From Saccopteryx bilineata (taxonomy: Eukaryota > Chordata > Mammalia > Chiroptera > Emballonuridae): a stretch of 64,000 bases of DNA. The stretch is taken from contig NC_089501.1 in assembly GCF_036850765.1 (NCBI RefSeq), positions 15,910,997 to 15,974,996 of the forward strand. The letters run 5' to 3'. A program made the position numbers and the translations under genes. This document shows positions 10,571 to 22,327 of this stretch, in pieces (position 1 is the stretch's first letter; every line of letters begins with the position of its first letter). The notes under the pieces were generated by a model. It searched no databases. It saw only the letters and a program-made list of their open reading frames with translations, and was not told the DNA's origin.

Positions 10571-11659
10571 TATTTTCTCTCCCACCCATTTCAGCATCTT
10601 TGTAATACCGCTTTAACCCTGGAGGGTGTGCAGAGGTGAATGCAGATGTGACTGCGAGGGCTGGTGGACCACAGGTGGACACATGACTGGGACAAGGAGA
10701 GAATGCCAGAGGTGGTGACTGGATAACTGAAGGGTAGAAGGGGCTGAGGTTCTAGGGCTTGGCAAAATTTGGCAAAAATAGGAACTTGTGAGTGACACAA
10801 AGTTTAATTATGAAGTTGTAAAGCGATCAGCATTTTAGGCACACCTGAGTTTTGTGAGTATAATTTAAACGTGCTACATAGGCAAATTACAGAAAAGGGG
10901 AGTTCTGTGCCTGCCAAACTTATCTACGAAAGGGCAACTTATCTTGCTAACCAAAGTATTACTATTTAATTAATCTTTGAGAATTCATATGAATCTTGAG
11001 TATTCTACAAATAGTATTGTTTGGATGGCTATACTCAATTTCAGTTGGTAAATTGTTTTATCTGCTTAATAATGGTTCTTTGTTTTTCATTTGAAAATCT
11101 GGAGTATAGAGAACTTTTCTTTTGGCAGCTTCCAAAATATAGTCTCTTATTCCTAGTTCCAAAGTGTCCAGAAAATCTCAATGAACTCTCCATAGTCCTC
11201 TCACAATTCAGTAAAGTATATACTCTCTCTGGCCTAACTTTTTGTGCTCTGCTGAGATTGTCGCCAGAATTGCAGAGAGTTTGTCTAGAGCCAAGACTAG
11301 GGACTGGGTTGAGGAGGTGGTTGCTGCAGGTCCTTGCTGTCAGCTGGCCACACAGGTGTCTGCTGAAATAGCCTGTGCTCTATCGGTTGTTTGGTCAGCG
11401 TTCCACATGCTGGCCTGGAAATGTCTTTGTTCTTACCCACAGGACTCCAGAGTATCAGGCAGCTATCTCTGATACTTCTGTGTCACTTCTGAGTGTACAG
11501 AATGCTTCTTTTGTGTCTTCTTTACCGCCCAGACTGACTGGAAACTGACAGGATGCTTAAAGTCCTAACTGTCTAGATATACCACCAGGAGGCTATTTAT
11601 TCCTGGGTCCTGCATTTTCCGTGGGGATCTATTTGAACTTGACTCAGAGATATTCTCTC
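10571..11659. other. Unassigned single-copy-looking DNA
   Basis: Two slightly GC-richer stretches, 10610-10800 and 11240-11640, hold frames up to ~116 codons, but codon use, splice signals and protein content do not support a gene. No repeat family recognised. Confidence 0.4.
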
Positions 11660-11664
11660 TCTCA

Positions 11665-11815
11665 TAATGTTATTGAAATGCAATTGGAAAATAATTAACT
11701 ATATGTATTTAAAGTGTACAATTTGATATTTTCTGCTATACATATATATTCATGAAACTATTACCAGATCAAAACAACAAATATGGTCATCAGAAGTTCC
11801 CTTGTGTTCTTTGTA
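11665..11815 (-). mobile_element. L1 3' end fragment, antisense
   Basis: Text such as attgaaatgcaattgg, aaagtgtacaatttga and tatatattcatgaaac matches the usual antisense L1 3' UTR of middle-aged families. No poly-T tail is preserved. Confidence 0.55.
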
Positions 11816-12814
11816 CTTTCTCAATATGTCTTTTTTCCCTTCTCTCTTTCTTGAACTTCACAACCTTATATTCCGGTGGGCCTGGAGGGTAGGTCTGGGG
11901 CTGGAGAGGAGGTCTGCAGCCCTCTCTAAGGGAAGTACCATTCCTATACTCTCCTTGTTTTCCCTCTGACCCTATCCCCTTTCCTCTTGCTGAGGGGGGC
12001 ATGAGAGGAAGGAGCCGTGCCCTTATTCATCATGTTTTCTATCAAATCTGTAACATATGCTGAGAGGGTCTTAGCCGTAGAAGCACGGAAGCCAGGAAAG
12101 AAAGAACCATTGCTTTTTCTTTCTGTTCTTAGATAATTTCTCTGAGACAATGGTACTATAATGCTGCAGCTGCTGGCATGGCTGACTGGTGGGTGGGTAA
12201 AGAAGGGAAGGGCATGGGAGAAGTAAAATATTGGGGCGAGGGAATGTCAGCTAATTTTTCAAAAATATTCTTCTGACATATATCTGTGTAAGATAATTTA
12301 TTTTTGCCTACTTTTGAGACTGTACACAGTAGGAAAGCAATAACTGTCTGCTCAGTGATAGATCCCAAGTGACCTGTACGTCCATATGAGCTTGTGTAGG
12401 TGAAGCTGTGCTGAACTATAAGAATAAACTTGAGGAAAGAGGTCAATGGAGATTTTTTTTAATGTATGACTTATTGGGTTTGAATTTTAAAAAATTAGTC
12501 TGTTTCATCTTTTTAAAAGAAAGATGATCAAATGCAGGAAAATGATTGAATTGGATAGGTTGAACTCTTAGATATTTCTTCTCTTGAAGGATCCTATTAT
12601 TCTAAGCATAACTGGCAAGTCAAGTTATATAATCCCGCAAATTGCTAAAAATATATTTTGTTGTTATAGGGAATGAATAAAGCATTTTAATGTGGCTATA
12701 TGAAAATACGTATAGTCTTTCTAAAAACCAATTTATAATTACAAGTAATTATTATAATAGTGGAGTGCTTACTCTTTGCCAGAACTGGAAAACTAGCAAC
12801 AGCAATGGCAATAT
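11816..12814. other. Unassigned DNA
   Basis: Mixed composition. Small frames at 11790-12150 and 12156-12446 on the minus strand look like chance openings. I see no repeat or exon I can defend. Confidence 0.4.
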
Positions 12815-12970
12815 TGATCGAGTGCTGTTCATCTGTCAGGCCCTGTATTGTTTATTAACCCATTTTTGTCTTGCCATAACTCTATGAGGTAGGCACTGTT
12901 CTTTTCTTCATTGTAGAGGTGAGGAAACTAAGCCATATAGAGATTAAGCCAAGATCACACAACTAGTTCT
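12815..12970 (-). mobile_element. MIR fragment, minus strand
   Basis: Shows the antisense MIR core: ctctatgaggtaggcact, ttgtagaggtgaggaaac, taagccaagatcacacaa. Confidence 0.8.
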
Positions 12971-13585
12971 TATATACTCACATTATATCATGTAATCCTC
13001 CTTGGACTAATCCTCATGAAGTATTTATTATTCTTGTGTTAGAGATGAAGAAATAGAACATCGACAAGGTTAAGTAATGTACATTAGAACATAAATCTTG
13101 ATTTTGGTGGATTCAAGATTTTTCTACATACTGTGTGGCTAAGTTTAAAATCCATGCTTTGGCCCTGGCCGGTTGGCTCAGCGGTAGAGCGTTGGCCTGG
13201 CGTGCAGGGGACCCGGGTTCAATTCCCGGCCAGGGCACATAGGAGAAGCACCCATTTGCTTCTCCAACCCCCCTCCTTCCTCTCTGTCTCTCTTTTCCCC
13301 TCCCGCAGCGAAGCTCCATTGGAGCAAAGATGGCCCGGGCACTGGGGATGGCTCCTTGGCCTCTACTCCAGGAGCTAGAGTGGCTCTGGTCGCGGCAGAG
13401 CGACGCCCCGGAGGGGCAGAGCATCGCCCCCTGGTGGGCAGAGCTTCGCCCCTGGTGGGCGTGCCTGGTGGATCCCGGTCGGGCGCAGGCGGGAGTCTGA
13501 CTCTCTCCCCATTTCCAGCTTCAGAAAAAATAAAAATAAAGAAAAATTAAAAAAAAAAATCCATGCTTTTAACCTTTTTGCTATA
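12971..13585 (-). mobile_element. Second MIR fragment, minus strand, split by a SINE-A
   Basis: Antisense MIR text (gttagagatgaagaaat, aaggttaagtaatgtac, tggattcaagat) runs up to 13146. The MIR end ccatgcttttaaccttttt resumes at 13561, after the SINE-A insertion at 13161-13555. Confidence 0.7.
13161..13555 (+). mobile_element. SINE-A copy, plus strand, full length; best reference copy for the head
   Basis: Starts ggccctggccggttggctca, with an A-box-like tggctcagcgg and B box ggttcaattcc, so RNA polymerase III transcription of the family is plausible. The GC-rich body has a CTCF-like core at 13424-13437 (minus strand) and a second, one base shorter, just after. It ends cagcttcagaaaaaa plus A-rich tail. 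The 14-bp duplication aaaatccatgcttt lies at 13147-13160 and 13556-13569. Confidence 0.95.
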
Positions 13586-15235
13586 ATATCAAGAATGGGA
13601 AATGTGGCAGGGTGGGACAAGAGTAGGTTTATAGTTGTTCATATGGAAAATAATACAATAATTAATAAACAATAATGCAAGAATAAGCTGTATTCTGTGT
13701 ACTCACACTGTAAACTTACTTTTGCCTTACCCTGTATCCTCTTCTAACTACAATGAGGAAATAACTCAAAATTAATGATAAATTTAAATGCATAAAATAT
13801 TTATAAAAGAGGAAACTATTAGAAGTATCCTAACTGATCATGGTTAAACAAATTATGTATATAAAATATTATGGAATTATTGAAAGTATATTTACAAAGA
13901 TTTTTTAATGATATGCTGAGAATTCAGGTTATAATGACACATTGGTAGAAAAACAAATCTATAAGTAAACAAGATATAAAATTGAATGATTACATCATTG
14001 TAAATATTTATAAAAGTGAACAGAGGAAAAAAAGAATGAAAGGAACTACATCAAAATGTTTATGAAAAAACTTTGCATTGTTTGATTCTGGAGAATTTTA
14101 ATTTTCTTCTGAAGTTTTTACATCATTAAAAAATTTGACTGAAAAAAATATGAAGGTCAATGTTGATTTTGCCTTTTTATCTTTGTTCCTATATAAATTT
14201 TTTATAAAAATGCAGTTCTTTAGAACACATTTAAGAAAAATTTACTATCAAAACACTTAAGTGTGTTTATTTATGGCAAATCATTGAAATGTGCTTGTTA
14301 CTGTATTTGTTAGTAGTTAAGTATAGTTCTTCGTGAGTGCTTCCTCTTGTGGAAGTAAATTAGATTTGGTATGTGACCCCTATGCTTTAATAACATTTGG
14401 TCTACAGCTACCGAATGGAGAGTGTAGCTTCTTCTGTTTAGAGATGAAATGCGTTGAATTCTATCTTGTGTCAATTCTGCATATAAATTTGCCTGACCAA
14501 GTATTAAAGATAATGAGTCATGCTTCAAACTCCAGTGATTGATAAAATCAGACAAGCAACTATCAGATTCCTGTGAAAATTAAAAGTATTTCCATCTCCT
14601 TGTCCTAGACCCCTCTCTTAAATCACAGCCAAACTGTAGAAAAATATCTTCAATTCAAAAACCGACTGAATTGACAATGGATTATTACATGTTTATTTTT
14701 ATTTTATGATTTTGCACAAGTCACTTCTATTTGAGATTTTAGCATAAAAACAAGATTAGTTTAAAGACTAACACTGTAGAAAACAATATACTAAGAACAT
14801 TGGGCACTTTGAGGTTAATGCTTTTATATGTACTTTTGTAACAAAAGCAAAGACATTGAAAGCATAGTCGCTGTTGAATTAATTAACCTGGGGAGGAAGA
14901 AGCTAAGGACTGTCTTGTCTCATGAGAGAGCAGATGAAATGACCGAGAGGAGACCGAACTGGGAAGGGCAGAGCCAAGCGAGTTTCCATGGAACCTCCAC
15001 TGCCTGTGTAATTATGACATTAAATTTCAGCAAATCTAAAACACATTACCTAAAATTAAAAAAGAAAAAAACAACTTTGATTAGTTGTAGACTGTTTCCC
15101 GAAATGAATCATATAGCATCTGGGGAGATGCCTCTAGGAGTTTTAAACAAATCCTCTATTAGTCATGAGCAATCGACTGAGTTATAAGACCACATCTGGA
15201 GAATTGCATTTCAAAAGACTCATCCTTTTCTTTTT
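13586..15235. other. AT-rich DNA without recognisable features
   Basis: No repeat family or convincing coding frame. 14330-14550 and 14880-15010 are less AT-rich and could be unique or constrained sequence, but nothing in the sequence itself proves it. Confidence 0.4.
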
Positions 15236-15450
15236 AATTTCACCAGGCGCTGAGCCAGGTGTTTTACATAAATCATTTCATTTGTTATCTCTGACAACAT
15301 ACTCAGGTAAGTGTTATGAATCCCATTTTCTAGATGAGTGAACGAAGGCTCACACAGTTCAATAAGTTGCTCAGTACTACTCAATTCTTATGGGGACTTG
15401 GCACAAGACCTGAGTGCTCATCGTCAAGACCTGTCCTTGTCCTCGCCCCT
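15236..15450 (-). mobile_element. MIR fragment, minus strand
   Basis: Antisense MIR text: ccaggtgttttacataaa, atcccattttctagatga, gaaggctcacacagttc. Confidence 0.8.
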
Positions 15451-15509
15451 CTGGCATTCGTAAGGAAGCAGGGCATGGTATTGAAAGATGAACAAATATT
15501 GCAAATGAG

Positions 15510-17004
15510 ATTGTTTTTTCTTAGTTTCTCTTTCTGACAGTGCATTATTGCTGTATAAAAATGCCACTGATTTTTGAATAGTAATTTTGTAGCTTGCTAC
15601 TTTATTGAATTTATCAGTTCTAGTAGTTTTTTGGTGGAGTCTTTAGGGTTTCTATGCACCAAGAAAACAAACAATTCAATTAAAAAATAGACAAAGGACC
15701 TGAATTGATGCTTCTCTAAAGAGGACATATAAATGGTCAACAGACATGAAAAGATGCTCAATGTAACTAATTATCAGAGAAATGCAAATTAAAGCCACAA
15801 TGAGATATCACCTCATACCTGTCAGAATGGCTATCATCAATAAATCAACAAACAAGTGTTGGCAAGGATGTAAAGAAAAGGGAACCCTCATGCGCTGTTA
15901 GTGGGAATGGAGATTGATGCAGCCACTGTAGAAAGCAATATGCAGGGTCCTCAAAAAATTAAAAACGGAACTGCCTGATGACCCAGTGATTCCACTTTGG
16001 GAATATATCCGAAGAAGCCCAAAACACTAATTTGAAAGAATATATGCACCCCTATGTTCACTGCAGCATTATTTACAAAAGCCAAGATCTGGAAACAGCT
16101 AAAGTGCCCATCTATAGAAGAGTGGATAAAAAAGCTGTGGTACATTCACACAATGGAATATTACATGGCCATAATAAAAGAGAAGGGAATCTTACCTTTT
16201 GCAACAGCATGGATGGACCTGGAGAATATTATTTTAAGTGAAATAGGCCTGTCAGAGAAAGAAAAATACTATATGACTTCACTTACATGTTGAAACTAAT
16301 GAACAAAATACACTAACAAAATAGAAACAGATTCATGCATGGAGCCTAACCAGGTGGTGGTGCAGTGGATAGAGCATTGAGCTGGGACATGGAAGACCCA
16401 GATTCGAAACCCCGAGATCACCAGTTTGAGCGCAGGCTTATTTGGTTTGAGCATGGGCTCATCTGGTTTGATAAAGGCTCACCAGCTTGAGCCCAAGGTT
16501 GCTGGCTTGAGCAAGGGGTCGCTCGGTCTGCTGTAGCCCCCCAGGTCAAGGCACATATTAGAAAGCAATCAATTAACAACCAAGGTGCTATAACAAAGAA
16601 TTGATGCTTCTTATCTCTCTCCCTTCCTGTCTATCTGTCCCTACCTGTCCCTCTCTGTCTCTGTCACAAAATATATGTATAAAAAAGAAACAGATTTACG
16701 GATACATAGAGCAGACTGATAGCTGCCAGAAGGGAGGGTGTTTGGGGGCTGAGTGAAAAAGACGAAGGGATTAAGCAAAAAGAAACCAGGCATAGATAAC
16801 TGTATGGTGATTGCCAGAGGGAAAAGGAGGTGGGAAGAGGTAGTAGAGGGTAAAAGCAGGGATAGATGGTGGCAGAAAAGAACCTGACTGTGGGTGATGA
16901 GGGCACGATGCAGTATGCTGATGATGTGTTATAGAGTTGTATGCTAGAAACCTGGTTTTATTAACTGCTGTCACCACAATAAATTTAAAAACAAAATAAA
17001 ATAA
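15510..17004 (+). mobile_element. 5'-inverted L1 (twin-priming type), with a SINE-B in its 3' UTR
   Basis: 15510-15655 is antisense ORF2 (reverse-transcriptase region; the same text occurs at 53428-53950). At about 15656 the orientation flips, and 15656-16320 is sense ORF2 C-terminal sequence, still readable as a 79-codon frame at 16054-16293. The 3' UTR follows, ending aataaatttaaaaacaaaat near 17004. The flanks gatgaacaaatattg (15487-15501) and ggtgaacaaataggg (17006-17020) share a 10-bp core, so one duplication brackets both orientations. About 1.8 kb of ORF2 is missing between the two segments. Confidence 0.75.
16344..16685 (+). mobile_element. SINE-B copy, plus strand, inside the L1 3' UTR
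   Basis: Begins gcctaaccaggtggtggtgc, then the tRNA-like head, four or more internal 'cag/ctggtttgagc' units, the linker ggtcaaggcacata, gagaaagcaatcaat and a pyrimidine-rich end. The 11-bp repeat agaaacagatt occurs at 16323-16333 and 16686-16696. Confidence 0.9.
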
Positions 17005-17009
17005 AGGTG

Positions 17010-18989
17010 AACAAATAGGGAAAGAGTGTGGTAAAAAAGTCCTAGAGGGTAGTTATCGTGTGGCCAGGAAATAGAAGTCACAAAGCAGAGTTAAGTAGTA
17101 GGTTCTATTTATAGTGATGTAACATGATAAAGAATGAGAACATTTGTTGGGTGTATATGGGGGTAAAACTGTCTGGAAAGAAGAAAATAGAAGAGCCTCG
17201 TAGTTTCAAAAGGAGTCCAGATGCTACCAGGTCAATAGACAGATCTAGGAAAATTAGAGACCTGTTGGCCTGATATCCTCTGATAGATGTAGCTTCAAGT
17301 GCAGGCAGGTTTAAAATATTTTAGCCTTGATTACCTGTATTGGAAGTGAGGTTCTGGGGAGTAAAATAAATTTTCTTTCCTCTGGGGAGCCTTGTGCATT
17401 GCATCCAATACCCTAAATTAAAGGAATTTCATGGCTCTGTGTATTGATAAAATAACTATTTAAAGCAAGCGGAAGATGTCAATTTTTCAGAAGATGAGGG
17501 AATTGGAGATAGAAAATAGGTAAGGTGTGACCTGCACAGAATTCTTGTTTGAAGTTCAGAAAGGGAATAAGTTATGTAAATTATTTTCTGGAGAGATATA
17601 AGATGTTGATGCAGCAGCCTAAATGAATAGAAACAGAATTGTGATGAATTTACTGAATAACGTGGTAATTTCCAGATAGTTTAATTTCCAGGAAGAAAAG
17701 AAACATTTCACTAGGATATGCATTGTAAGGTGATTCAGACAAATGGTATAGAAATATAAGATAACAAAGACCAAAGATGACTCTGGAGGCTCAAAACTAG
17801 GCAGAGAAAAGAATGCTATGGGAAGGACAGTTCTCTTGTTAACCCCCAAAGATAGGAATGCTGAGCTCCTAGGGCTGTTGGTGAGAACGGTTGAGGCTGA
17901 ATATGCAGATTACAGATGCAGTCTAATGTTAATCAACCACCAGGAGACTGCCTTATGGAATGGAACCTAGAAGATAATTTGTTACTGGCAGCTTGTTCCA
18001 GATGGGCCTGGGCAACAGAGGTGTATCAGTCAAAAACTACTCCAGCTCCTTTAAGAGAAAGGATTGATTACAGTAATGATGTTACTAAGTTGATTATTGA
18101 ATAGGTGGAAAATAGAGAAAAACAAAAGTTAAGATTTTAGGGATGACTTTGAGCTCGTGACACAGTTAAGTTACTGAGAGAGTGATTGTCTCACCATCTG
18201 TTAAGTCGACATAATCAGAAGACAGCACTGATCTGGAGGAGAGTGCAATTTGAAAAATAACGCAGAAAAAGCAGAAAAAAGAGAAGTCACCGAGGTACAG
18301 CCTCATTCTCAATTCCTCCTTTGATTGTTGTACAAGTTTTGGTGGCACTTAATCATGTCTGGAGCCCTGACTTCAGGAGAGTGGACCAGAGGTTGGCTGC
18401 ATCGTGCAACTTGCTCACCACACTCAGCATAAGAAGCTTCATGTGTTTGCAGAGGCAGCGTCTGTTGTGAGCCAGAGGGCTACCAGAGATGATGACCCTT
18501 GTCTACCAGTCTTTGTGTTTTCTTTTTTAATGGAAGACTTTCCATGTGTACATGGCAAACAACAGGAAAAACTAAATTTTGTTTTATAATTTATGTGGTC
18601 AAATGATCATGTTTTTCCCCATTGGGAAGAAATGATTTCGATATTGGTTATTTTGGGGGAGAGTTATAAAAAGTGGAGGGCAAACCTTTTATTTTTCCTT
18701 CATAATGATTTGCCCTCTGCCCCAAATGTTATATTCCTCCTGCTCATACAGAAGCTGACTACCCAGAGAGAATGTGTTCTGACCCAGGTTGTGGAAACCA
18801 GAGCCACAAAGGGAAGGAAGGGTGCTTCTGACGCAAGTATTCAGTTTCTCATTTTATATAATTTTCACATCCTTTTTTTCCTGCAGGGGTCTTAAATACT
18901 AGGGTTGCAGCCTTTACACATATTTTGCTTGGATGTGCAAAAAGAGTGTAGGTTATTTATTTTGTCTTCCTAAGTTCTAGTCACGGGGA
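17010..18989. other. Unassigned DNA
   Basis: No repeat family recognised and no convincing exon. Frames of 60-100 codons at 17619-18895 have no family-like protein content. Confidence 0.4.
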
Positions 18990-19696
18990 GAAATCTATGT
19001 ACCCCTTTATACAATGGTGTATTGCACAGATAGATTTTTGTATATTGAAGCAACCATTGGTCAGGATGTATAATGTTGTTATTATTGTTTTTTTACATTT
19101 CTGGATTTAGTTTGTTAGTATTTTGTTGAGGATTTCTCATCCACATTCATTAAGAATATTGGTGGGTAATTTCTCTTTATTTTGTCTCAGGCCAATATCT
19201 TTGTCAGGCTCAGGTATCCATGTACTATGGGCCTCAAAGAATGAGTTGAGAACTTTTCCCTCTTTTTCCGTGTTTTGGAAATAGACTATTGACTTTTAAT
19301 ATAATTATTGAAATGATTAGATTTAAGTCCACCATTTTATTATTTGTCCTCTGCCCTCTCTGTTTCTTGTTTCTCAGCTATTATAATCCACTCATTTGCT
19401 TTTCTGCTTTCTTTTGAATTATTTGAATGCCGGTTTAGTATTCAATTTACATTTGTCTGTTTAATTTTTGACCATATCTTTTTGAATTATCTTTCAGTCG
19501 TTGTTTTAGGGAATTCAATATACACACTTTACCCTCCACAGGCTACTAAGGTATAACATCTATATACATTGAAAATCTTAGCACAGGGTTTAATAATTAT
19601 AGATCTGTTTATTTTTAAAAATATTTTTCTCTCTTTTCTTTATATTGAATACTTTCTATTGATTTATCTTTAAATTTACTGAAGTTTCCATCTTTC

Positions 19697-19913
19697 TTTT
19701 TTTATTGATTTTAGAGAGACAGAAAGAGAAAGGGAGGAATGGATGGGGAGAGAAAGAGAACAAGAGAGAGAAGCATTCATTTGTTGTTTCATTTAGTTGT
19801 GTGTTCATTGGTCACTCCCCGCCTGTGCCCTGACTGGGAATCAAACCAGCAACTTTGGTATTTTGGGATCACAATCTAACCTACTGAGCTAGCTGGCCAG
19901 GGCCTGAAGTTTT
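19697..19913 (-). mobile_element. VES-type tRNA-derived SINE, minus strand
   Basis: Reads ttattgattttagagagaca, a GA-rich stretch, a gtgccctgactgggaatcaa B-box complement, and ends tactgagctagctggccagg. This is the layout of bat VES SINEs. Flanks ctgaagtttccatcttt (from 19679) and ctgaagtttttgtcttt (from 19914) match at 15 of 17 positions. Confidence 0.85.
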
Positions 19914-20215
19914 TGTCTTTCATCAGTTTTTCTTTTTTTTTTTTTTTTTTTTTTATAAATTTTTATTAATGGTAATGGGATGACATTAATAAATCAGGGT
20001 ACATATATTCAAAGAAAACATGTCTAGGTTATTTTGTCATCAAATTATGTTGCAAACCCCTCGCCCAAAGTCAGATTGTCCTCCGTCACCCTCTATCTAG
20101 TTCTCTGTGCCCCTCCCCCTCCCCCTAACTCTCTCCCTCCCTCCCTCCCTTGTCCTCCCTCCCCCCCAACCCTTGGTAACCACCACACTCTTGTCCATGT
20201 CTCTTAGTCTCATTT

Positions 20216-22327
20216 TTATGTTCCACCAATGTATGGAATCATGTAGTTCTTGTTTTTTTCTGATTTGCTTATTTCACTCCTTATAATGTTATCAAGATCC
20301 CACCATTTTGCTGTAAATGATCTGATGTCATCATTTTTTATGGCTGAGTAGTATTCCATAGTGTATATGTGCCACATCTTCTTTATCCAGTCTTCTATTG
20401 AAGGGCTTTTTGGTTGTTTCCATGTCTTGGCCACTGTGAACAGTGCTGCAATGAACATGGGGCTACATGTGTCTTCACGTATCAATGTTTCTGAGGTTTT
20501 GGGGTATATACCCAGTAGAGGGATTGCTGGGTCATAAGGTAGTTCTATTTGCAGTTTTTTGAGGAACCACCATACTTTCCTCCATAATGGTTGTACTACT
20601 TTACAGTCCCACCAACAGTGAATGAGGGTTCCTTTTTCTCCACAGCCTCTCCAACATTTGCTATTACCCGTCTTGTTCATAATAGCTAATCTAACAGGAG
20701 TGAGGTGGTATCTCATTGTAGTTTTGATTTGCATTTCTCTAATAACTAATGAAGCTGAGCATCTTTTCATATATCTGTTGGCCATTTGTATCTCTTCCTG
20801 GGAGAAGTGTCTGTTCATGTCCTCTTCCCATTTTTTTATTGGATTGTTTGTTTGTTTGTTGTTGAGTTTTATGAGTTCTTTATAAATTTTGGATATTAGG
20901 CCCTTATCTGAGCTGTCGTTTGAAAATATCAGTTCCCATATAGTTGGATGTCTGTTTATTTTGATATCAGTTTCTCTTGCTGAGCAAAAACTTTTTATTC
21001 TGATGTAGTCCCATTCATTTATCTTTGCCTTCACTTCTCTTGCCATTGGAGTCAAGTTCATAAAATGTTCTTTAAAACCCAGGTCCATGATTTTAGTACC
21101 TATGTCTTCTTCTATGTACTTTATTGTTTCAGGTCTTATATTTAGGTCTTTGATCCATTTTGAATTAATTTTAGTACACGGGGACAGGCTGTAGTCGAGT
21201 TTCATTCTTTTGCATGTGGCTTTCCAGTTTTCCCAACACCATTTGTTGAAGAGGCTTTCTTTTCCCCATTGTGTGTTGTTGGCCCCTTTATCAAAGATTA
21301 TTTGACCATATATATGTGGTTTTATTTCTGGGCTTTCTATTCTGTTCCATTGGTCTGAGTGTCTATTTTTTTGCCAATACCATGCTGTTTTGATTATCGT
21401 GGCCCTATAATATAGTTTAAAGTCAGGTATTGTAATGCCCCCAGCTTCATTCTTTTTCCTTAGGATTGTTTTGGCTATTCGGGGTTTTTTATAGTTCCAT
21501 ATAAATCTGATGATTTTTTGTTCCATTTCTTTAAAAAATCTCATAGGGATTTTGATGGGAATTGCATTAAATTTGTATATTGCTTTGGGTAATATGGCCA
21601 TTTTGATTATATTTATTCTTCCTATCCAAGAACAAGGAATATTTTTCCATCTCATTGTATCTTTTTCGATTTCCCTTAACAATGTTTTGTAATTTTCATT
21701 ATATAGGTCCTTTACGTTCTTTGTTATGTTTATTCCTAGGTATTTTATTTTTTTTGTTGCAATCGTGAAGGGGATTATTTTTTTGAGTTCGTTTTCTAAT
21801 ATTTCATTGTTGGCATATAGAAAGGCTATGGACTTTTGTATGTTAATTTTGTATCCTGCGACCTTACTGTATTGGTTTATTGTTTCTAATAATCTTTTTG
21901 TGGAGTCCTTCGGGTTTTCGATGTATAGGATCATATCATCAGCAAAAAGTGATAGTTTTACTTCTTCTTTTCCGATATGGATGCCTTTTATTTCTTTGTC
22001 TTGTCTGATTGCTCTGGCCAGAACTTCTAGCACCACGTTGAATAAGAGTGGAGAGAGTGGACAACCCTGTCTTGTTCCTGATTTAAGGTAGAAAGTCCTC
22101 AGTTTTATGCCGTTTAATAGGATGTTGGCTGCTGGTTTATCATATATGGCCTTTATCATGTTGAGATATTTTCCTTCTATACCCATTTTGTTGAGAGTCT
22201 TAAACATAAAATTGTGTTGTATTTTATCAAAAGCCTTTTCTGCATCTATTGATAAGATCATGTGGTTTTTGTTCTTTGTTTTGTTGATATGGTGTATTAA
22301 GTTAACCGTGTGCGTATGTTGAACCAT
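20216..22327 (-). pseudogene. LINE-1 ORF2, C-terminal part: reverse transcriptase core and Cys-rich domain
   Basis: A 703-codon open frame continuing the RT domain in the neighbouring frame. It contains SIDAEKAFD (catalytic Asp), [14 protein letters not shown], and the FADDMILY active site at residues 128-135 (about 21946-21923). The C-terminal region has the family's zinc-knuckle-like spacing, CWRGC... HCWWDC, near 20570-20650, and ends YIGGT then stop. Added to the upstream part it gives about 1,260 residues, close to the usual ~1,275 for L1 ORF2, so only one frameshift separates it from a full frame. Confidence 0.9.

Noticed and set aside
11790..12150. Possible exons (70- and 68-codon minus-strand frames)
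   Set aside because: Frames overlap in different registers with no splice logic; chance openings are more likely.
13161..13235. tRNA gene
   Set aside because: A and B boxes are present, but the cloverleaf is degenerate and fused to a SINE body with an A tail and target-site duplication, so it is a SINE head, not a tRNA gene.
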